Part shown: positions 39,459-43,864 of the stretch, in pieces | Layout of the letters: the number at the start of each line of letters is the position of its first letter | Position numbering within the stretch: position 1 is the first letter of the stretch | Assembly: GCF_001552595.1 (NCBI RefSeq) | Contig: NZ_BCRM01000032.1 | Location: 1-43,864 of the forward strand | DNA length: 43,864 bases | DNA from: Rhodococcus erythropolis NBRC 15567 | GTDB taxonomy: Bacteria > Actinomycetota > Actinomycetes > Mycobacteriales > Mycobacteriaceae | Reading direction: 5' to 3' | Translations under genes and position numbers: made by a program | Notes under the pieces: generated by a model | The model's database searches: none | The model's input: the letters and a program-made list of their open reading frames with translations, nothing else | Told to the model about the DNA's origin: nothing

Positions 39459-39470
39459 AGGTGACCACCT
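39459..39470. promoter_or_regulatory. Candidate operator between the TetR and M20 peptidase genes
   Basis: The inverted repeat AGGTG-AC-CACCT lies midway in the 230-bp divergent region. Flanking ACT and AGT extend the symmetry loosely. TetR regulators often bind such sites near their own promoter; binding here is an inference. Confidence 0.35.
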
Positions 39471-39597
39471 GTCCAGTAGCTGAAGAGGTTGCTGCGCGGT
39501 GTGGCGCAACGGCGATCCTGCCGACTCCCTACGCCCGATTCGGGCACACTGAGATTCTTCGGGCACACCGAGGTTCGATGCCGAGGAGAGGGAGACG

Positions 39598-40947
39598 ATG
39601 ACGGAAGAACTGCGAACCGCGGTACGTGAACTCATGCCGCGTGCCCATGAGGATCTGAGTGCACTTGTGGCGATGAAGTCCGTCGCAGATGCACGGCAGT
39701 ACCCGCCGGAAGAATGCGCGGCCGCGGCACATTGGGTCCTGGAGGCATTCCGCGATCAGGGTTTCGCCGATATCGAGGCGATCGAGACCCCCGACGGCTC
39801 GGCCGCCGTCGTCGGTCGTCGACCAGGTCCAGACGGTGCTCCGACCGTTCTGCTGTACTGCCACTACGACGTTCAGCCGCCGGGAAACGAAGAGCTCTGG
39901 GGCTCGCCGCCTTTCACACTCACCGAGCGGGGTGGACGGTGGTACGGACGCGGCGCTTCCGACTGCAAGGGCAACGTCGTCATGCATCTGACAGCTCTGC
40001 GAGCGCTCGCCGCTGCCGGTGTGGATCCGAGCGCACATCTGACGATCGTCGCCGAAGGATCCGAGGAGATGGGCACTGGCGGTCTCGAGGATCTGGTGCG
40101 AGAGCGGCCCGAACTTTTTGCGGCCGACATGATCCTGATCGCCGATACCGGCAACACCGAGGTGGGGGAGCCGACGATCACGACATCACTGCGCGGGATC
40201 GCCAACGTGGTGGTCCACGTGTCGACGCTCGAGGGTGAGATTCACTCCGGTGTCTTCGGTGGACCGGCACCCGATGCGATCACCGCGCTGGTGCACATTC
40301 TCTCGACGCTGCACGACGGCGCCGGAAACACCACTGTCGAAGGCTTGACCAACGACCAGGAGTGGGAGGGAGTCAGTTACGACGGCGATCAGTTCCGCTC
40401 CGACGCCGGGGTACTCGAAGGGGTACAGCTGACTGGTTCCGGTTCGGTCGCCGAGCAGGTGTGGGCTCGTCCGGCGCTGACCATCCTGGGTATCGACTGC
40501 CCGCCGGTCGTGGGTTCTGCGGCGGCAATCACGCCCCGTGCATCCGCACGCCTGAATCTTCGTGTCCCGCCTGGCACGGATCCGGCGCAGGCACAGAAGT
40601 TGTTGACTGACCACCTCCGCGCAGCGGCGCCGTGGGGCGTCCACATCGAGGTCGTACCGGAATCGACGGGATCACCGTTCTCGTCCTCGACGGAAGGAGC
40701 GGGTTTCGCGCAGCTGAAGTCTGCGCTGACCGATGCCTACGGCCGCGAAGTGGGGTTTGCCGGCCAAGGGGGATCGATTCCGCTGTGCAGTGCGTTGGCC
40801 GAGCAGTTCCCCGACGCGGAGATCGCGTTGATCGGCGTCGAGGAACCGCAGTGCCGCATTCATGCACCTGACGAAAGCGTCGACCCGTCGGAGATCGAGA
40901 ATCTCGCTTTCGCGGAGGCGCTGTTCTTGAGCAGGTACGGGAGTTAG
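39598..40947 (+). CDS. M20/M28-type metallodipeptidase (Rv2522c-like)
   Basis: A 449-aa dinuclear zinc peptidase of the M20 family (carnosinase/PepV-like dipeptidases). Metal and catalytic residues in order are H89 and D91 (LLYCHYDVQPPG), bridging D122 (GRGASDCKGN), catalytic E156 with E157 (AEGSEEMGTGG), D183 (LIADTGNTE), and a histidine near 430 (RIHAPDES). A dimerisation domain is inserted at about 200-320. The ATG at 39598 follows GAGGAGAGGGAG. It corresponds to Rv2522c beside acpS. Substrate unknown; possibly dipeptides or N-acyl amino acids. Its stop codon overlaps the bcp stop on the other strand by 2 bp. Confidence 0.92.
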   Translation: MTEELRTAVRELMPRAHEDLSALVAMKSVADARQYPPEECAAAAHWVLEAFRDQGFADIEAIETPDGSAAVVGRRPGPDGAPTVLLYCHYDVQPPGNEELWGSPPFTLTERGGRWYGRGASDCKGNVVMHLTALRALAAAGVDPSAHLTIVAEGSEEMGTGGLEDLVRERPELFAADMILIADTGNTEVGEPTITTSLRGIANVVVHVSTLEGEIHSGVFGGPAPDAITALVHILSTLHDGAGNTTVEGLTNDQEWEGVSYDGDQFRSDAGVLEGVQLTGSGSVAEQVWARPALTILGIDCPPVVGSAAAITPRASARLNLRVPPGTDPAQAQKLLTDHLRAAAPWGVHIEVVPESTGSPFSSSTEGAGFAQLKSALTDAYGREVGFAGQGGSIPLCSALAEQFPDAEIALIGVEEPQCRIHAPDESVDPSEIENLAFAEALFLSRYGS

Positions 40948-41417
40948 ACGGATAGATCGCGTCGTAGCTTGGCGACATGGCCGGTGGCCCGGACGTTGTA
41001 CTGGGCCACCTCGATCTTGCCTTCCTCGTCGACGAGGAACGTCGAGCGGATGACGCCCTGGACCGTCTTGCCGTACATCTTCTTCTCTCCGAATGCGCCC
41101 CAGGCTTCGAGCGTCGCCTTCTCGGGGTCGGAGAGCAGCGGGAAGGTCAGCTCTTCGGTATCGCGGAACTTCGCGAGTTTTGCTGGCTTGTCCGGCGAGA
41201 TTCCGACGACCTCCAGCCCGGCGCCGTTCAATTCGGCGAGGCTGTCGCGGAAGTCGCAGGCCTGCTTGGTGCACCCCGGGGTGCTGGCCGCGGGGTAGAA
41301 GTACACGATGACCTTGCGGCCGCGGTAATCGTGAAGCGAAACCTCGTTGCCGTCGGCGTCTGGGAGCGTGAAATCCGGCGCGACGTCGCCGGCGGACAAT
41401 CTACTGTTCTCGGTCAC
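40944..41417 (-). CDS. bcp: Thioredoxin-dependent peroxiredoxin Bcp (PrxQ type)
   Basis: A 157-aa peroxidase that reduces hydrogen peroxide and organic peroxides. The peroxidatic site is ASTPGCTKQACDF, with T46 and C49 and, five residues on, the resolving C54 typical of the PrxQ helix pair. The N-terminus APDFTLPDADG and SPDKPAKLAKF are conserved. The GTG at 41417 gives the length of Rv2521; the frame is open further upstream to 41849 without homology. It is tail to tail with the M20 peptidase and divergent from the DUF3618 gene. Confidence 0.95.
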   Translation of the reverse strand: MTENSRLSAGDVAPDFTLPDADGNEVSLHDYRGRKVIVYFYPAASTPGCTKQACDFRDSLAELNGAGLEVVGISPDKPAKLAKFRDTEELTFPLLSDPEKATLEAWGAFGEKKMYGKTVQGVIRSTFLVDEEGKIEVAQYNVRATGHVAKLRRDLSV

Positions 41418-41562
41418 GGGAATCGAGGTTAGTCGAGAAATTGCGCGGCAGGTGGGCGCGAGGGCATTCTGCTCCTCTACGGTAGAGCGAAGTGTCGGCG
41501 CGCTGCGTCCGCACAGCAGACCCGCACACAGAGCAGCAGAACACAGACAAGTTGGAGGACAC

Positions 41563-41784
41563 GTGCCCAGGGACACCGAGAGCATCGAACGCGAGATCGA
41601 GAAGGCGCGTAACCAGCTCGCGAGCACACTCGACGAACTGACGGTCCGCACCAACCCGAAGCGGCTGGTCGAGAACACCAAGAAGACGGTGCTCGCCAAG
41701 CTCAACGAGCCGGCAGTGAAGTACGCGCTGATCGCAGTTGGTTCCGTGGTGGGACTACTCGTGGTCCGGAAGATCATTCGCTGA
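41563..41784 (+). CDS. DUF3618 small membrane protein (Rv2520c-like)
   Basis: A 73-aa protein. An N-terminal amphipathic helix contains SIEREIEKARNQLASTLDEL and RTNPKRLVENTKK, typical of DUF3618. One C-terminal membrane span follows (about 50-68: YALIAVGSVVGLLVVRK). Function unknown; such proteins often sit beside phage-shock-like or stress genes. The GTG follows a clear TTGGAGGACAC site. It is divergent from bcp, with a strong terminator 25 bp after its stop. Confidence 0.9.
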   Translation: MPRDTESIEREIEKARNQLASTLDELTVRTNPKRLVENTKKTVLAKLNEPAVKYALIAVGSVVGLLVVRKIIR

Positions 41785-41809
41785 CCCGAGTTTTCGAAGG
41801 CAGCACATG

Positions 41810-41845
41810 AAGAAGGCCCCCACCTGGTGAGGTGGGGGCCTTCTT
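41810..41845. terminator. Bidirectional terminator after the DUF3618 gene
   Basis: A perfect 15-bp stem (AAGAAGGCCCCCACC, 41810-41824; complement 41831-41845) with a 6-nt loop. It ends the DUF3618 gene and also lies just downstream of the leftward tRNA-Lys. Confidence 0.9.
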
Positions 41846-41952
41846 GCAAGTGCGCCCACAGGGACTCGAACCCCGGACCCAGTGATTAAGAGTCACTTGC
41901 TCTACCAACTGAGCTATAGGCGCTCGCTCTTGCGAGACAGAACATTAGCCGA
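41844..41952. repeat. 109-bp direct repeat containing tRNA-Lys, copy 1
   Basis: Identical to 43552-43660. It runs from TTGCAAG through the whole tRNA and 29 bp of its 5' flank, ending CATTAGCCGA. Sequence on both sides then diverges. The amidase gene lies between the copies. Confidence 0.93.
41851..41923 (-). tRNA. tRNA-Lys (anticodon CUU), copy 1
   Basis: A 73-nt cloverleaf on the minus strand. The acceptor is GCGCCTA paired with TGGGCGC, discriminator A. The D arm is AGCTCAGTTGGTAGAGC. The anticodon arm is GTGAC-TCTTAAT-CAC with anticodon CTT. The T arm has GGTTCGAGTCC. No encoded CCA. Identical to the tRNA at 43559-43631. Confidence 0.96.
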
Positions 41953-42016
41953 CAGGCTCAGGAGTTTGCAAAACGCGTGTTCATCGTGGTGACGATGGTT
42001 ACATCGCTTCCGGAAT

Positions 42017-43447
42017 TCACGAGTGTGGCGGGCGTGAATCCGGCCAGCGGACGGTGCTTTCCAACTGCTGTGCGACGGCGAGAATCGCCGATTCGCCACC
42101 GCTGCGCGCAACCAGTTGGACGCTCAGGGGGAGTCCATGTTCGGAGAAGCCGGCGGGTACCGCGGCCGCCGGGTTGCCGCAGACATTCCAGATAGAACAG
42201 TAGGCGGCGATCGGCAACGCCTTGCGGACTGCGGACAGAAGGCCGGTTCCTTCGAGTTGTCCGATCGGGCGTGGCAGCGCGGGCGTCGTCGGCATCAGGA
42301 CCAGGTCGAAGGTGTCGAAGACCTGGTTGACCGTCGCTGCAATTCGCTCACCTTTGCGGTAGGCGAATTTACCGACGCGCGCGGGTGCAGCTATCCGGCC
42401 GATCGAGGCGAGCGCTCGCGTGCGCTTCTCGAGAAGCGCTGGATGATCGACACGAAGCGCTTCGTCGCGGACACCGCCGAGCACCTGCGGGAGAAAAGCG
42501 GCAGTGGCATCCGGGTACTCGGGATCATGTTCTTCGACGTGATGTCCCAACACGCTCAACATCTCTGCGATCGAGAGCACCGCGGCAACGATCTCCGCTG
42601 ACGGACGGACGCCCCGGACCGGACTCCGGGTGGACACCGCGATGCGAAGCGGCCCGGGTGCCGACACGGCCGCGTCGGCAAAGCTGGTTCGGAGCGTTTC
42701 GGCCGTGTAGTCGTCGATCTCGGTGGTACCGGTGATTGCGTCGTATACGAGCGCGCTGTCCTCGACCGAACGAGTGAGAGGCCCGAGTGTGCCGAGTCCG
42801 CGCCAGAGGTTTCGGTTCGGCGCGGTGCTCACCCGACCGCGTTGCGGCTTGAGTCCGAACAACCCGCAGAACGCCGAAGGCAATCGTATGGAACCGCCGC
42901 CGTCGCCGCCTATTGCCGCCGCGACCATTCCCGACGCGACGGCCGACGCAGATCCTCCGCTCGATCCGCCGGTGGATATGCCGGTGTCCCAAGGGTTTCT
43001 CGTGTATCCGTTTGCGGCAGTCTCGGTGAAGGGCCAGATGCCGAACTCGGGCATGGTCGTCTTGCCGACGATCACCGCACCCGCTTCGCGCAACCGACGG
43101 ACAACCTCTGAATCGGCCGATGCGATGCGCGTTGCTGCCGCACCGCCGTACGTCGTCGGCGTTCCGGCGACGTCGTTCTCGTCCTTGATTGCAATCGGGA
43201 CTCCGTGCAGTGGGCCCAGGGTTTTGCCGTCGGCCTGACGTTGATCGAGCCGTGTCGCCTCGTCGAGTGCTTCGTCCGCGAGAACTCGTACAAATGCGTT
43301 GAGCGTCGAATCGAGGCGCTCGATACGGCGAAGTGTGGTCTCGGTGAGTTCGCGGGCGGACAAAGCTCCGGACCGGATCAGAGCTGCCTGACCTGCCACC
43401 CCGGCAAATGCCAGTTCGCCGCCGGGCGTGAATTCGCGCTCAGTCAT
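42017..43447 (-). CDS. Amidase-signature family amidase
   Basis: A 476-aa amidase of the Ser-cisSer-Lys type, hydrolysing a carboxylic amide to acid and ammonia. The triad is complete: K88 (GVPIAIKDENDV), cis-serine S162 (STGGSSGGSA) and nucleophile S186 (GGDGGGSIRLPSAF). It resembles the several AmiA/B/C paralogues of mycobacteria. There is no GatB or GatC partner, so it is not GatA. The ATG at 43447 follows GGAGG. The gene lies alone between two identical tRNA-Lys copies, all on the minus strand. Substrate unknown. Confidence 0.93.
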   Translation of the reverse strand: MTEREFTPGGELAFAGVAGQAALIRSGALSARELTETTLRRIERLDSTLNAFVRVLADEALDEATRLDQRQADGKTLGPLHGVPIAIKDENDVAGTPTTYGGAAATRIASADSEVVRRLREAGAVIVGKTTMPEFGIWPFTETAANGYTRNPWDTGISTGGSSGGSASAVASGMVAAAIGGDGGGSIRLPSAFCGLFGLKPQRGRVSTAPNRNLWRGLGTLGPLTRSVEDSALVYDAITGTTEIDDYTAETLRTSFADAAVSAPGPLRIAVSTRSPVRGVRPSAEIVAAVLSIAEMLSVLGHHVEEHDPEYPDATAAFLPQVLGGVRDEALRVDHPALLEKRTRALASIGRIAAPARVGKFAYRKGERIAATVNQVFDTFDLVLMPTTPALPRPIGQLEGTGLLSAVRKALPIAAYCSIWNVCGNPAAAVPAGFSEHGLPLSVQLVARSGGESAILAVAQQLESTVRWPDSRPPHS

Positions 43448-43522
43448 CAGACCTCCAGGCCGTGGTTCCGGTAACTGTGAAGTCTATTCACCACGACCTG
43501 TCCACCAAGCCACAAAGAAAAA

Positions 43523-43548
43523 TCCCCACCTTCCGAAGAAGGTGGGGA
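43523..43548. terminator. Rho-independent terminator of tRNA-Lys copy 2
   Basis: An 11-bp stem (TCCCCACCTTC, 43523-43533; complement 43538-43548) with loop CGAA. On the minus strand it is followed by ATTTTTCTTTG, a proper T tract, 3-4 bp beyond the repeat that holds the tRNA. Confidence 0.88.
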
Positions 43549-43551
43549 CCT

Positions 43552-43660
43552 TTGCAAGTGCGCCCACAGGGACTCGAACCCCGGACCCAGTGATTAAGAG
43601 TCACTTGCTCTACCAACTGAGCTATAGGCGCTCGCTCTTGCGAGACAGAACATTAGCCGA
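43552..43660. repeat. 109-bp direct repeat containing tRNA-Lys, copy 2
   Basis: Same sequence and orientation as 41844-41952, offset by 1708 bp. The flanks differ on both sides. Confidence 0.93.
43559..43631 (-). tRNA. tRNA-Lys (anticodon CUU), copy 2
   Basis: A second tRNA-Lys, identical over all 73 nt to the one at 41851-41923, with anticodon CTT and no encoded CCA. It shares 29 bp of 5' flank and 7 bp of 3' flank with copy 1. Confidence 0.96.
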
Positions 43661-43864
43661 ATCGCCGGTTCGGGAGCAAATCGCCAGGTGGCGGCCTCGC
43701 TGCCGTAGTCCAATCGGAGGAAATCCGCTGAAAGCGGTAACAAAACGGACGGTTCGGAGCGATTGATACTTGAACGTTACTGACGGCGTGGCCCTTCATG
43801 ACCGTTGGTAACGAGCGCGCCTGGCATCATTGGTGCAGCGCAGTCATACCGCAAGTCCCACTTG

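Noticed and set aside
42116..42601. Plus-strand 161-aa frame opposite the amidase
   Set aside because: Antisense shadow; the amidase motifs on the minus strand are complete.
41844..43660. Genomic island or prophage at tRNA-Lys
   Set aside because: Only one metabolic gene lies between the repeats, with no integrase, phage or mobility gene.
43798..43864. Possible start of a plus-strand gene (ATG at 43798) running off the window
   Set aside because: Only 22 codons are visible, with no clear ribosome site and no recognisable sequence.

Overview
The window comes from a high-GC actinobacterium of the order Mycobacteriales, most likely a Rhodococcus (inference). The case rests on gene content: a single-chain type I fatty acid synthase followed by acpS, the maltosyltransferase GlgE, the mismatch endonuclease NucS, an Rv1339-type phosphodiesterase and many GTG starts. 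From memory of the M. tuberculosis map, gene order from 0.9 to 26.5 kb follows Rv1320c-Rv1343c with losses and insertions. The stretch from 28.8 to 41.8 kb follows Rv2524c-Rv2520c. The window therefore joins two blocks that lie far apart in M. tuberculosis. Nearly all of it is chromosomal core; I see no phage, transposase, CRISPR array or integrase.

Layout. 0-2.5 kb: a RibD/DHFR-fold reductase flanked by two pairs of palindromic operators, then a six-TM class III adenylate cyclase. 2.5-6.9 kb: nucS, a small Cys/His protein, a DivIVA-domain coiled-coil protein, methylmalonyl-CoA epimerase divergent from a thiolase, and a DUF3817 membrane protein. 6.9-16.4 kb: a thioredoxin-fold/TPR protein; the coupled leftward set glgE-glgB-lipoprotein metallopeptidase; divergent glgP. 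16.4-20.5 kb: leftward pncB-pncA-dinG (NAD salvage plus a helicase). 20.5-25.7 kb: rightward clpS, DUF2017, P1 peptidase, rhomboid, cAMP phosphodiesterase-like protein, rph and rdgB. 25.7-28.4 kb: leftward LprD-like and DUF3817 genes, a 24-bp triple repeat, an Asp/Glu-racemase-family gene, tRNA-Leu(UAG) and an orphan helix-hairpin-helix protein. 28.8-38.5 kb: fas-acpS. 38.6-43.7 kb: TetR regulator, M20 peptidase, Bcp peroxiredoxin, DUF3618 protein, and an amidase gene between two identical tRNA-Lys(CUU) genes.

How the genes work together. GlgE extends alpha-1,4-glucan from maltose-1-phosphate, GlgB branches it and GlgP degrades it. PncA deamidates nicotinamide and PncB converts nicotinate to the mononucleotide. 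Fas makes acyl chains on an ACP domain that AcpS activates. The adenylate cyclase and the Rv1339-like enzyme are plausible makers and breakers of cAMP. NucS, DinG, RdgB and perhaps the HhH protein serve genome maintenance.

Regulatory reading. About ten start codons lie 6-7 nt downstream of a TANNNT hexamer, which suggests widespread leaderless transcription. Convergent genes are separated by strong hairpins. No obviously new multigene system is visible. The best leads are the paired 7-3-7 operators at the left end, the symmetric double -10 palindrome between epimerase and thiolase, the 24-bp repeat array, the palindromes before fas, and the 109-bp tRNA-Lys repeats around the amidase.
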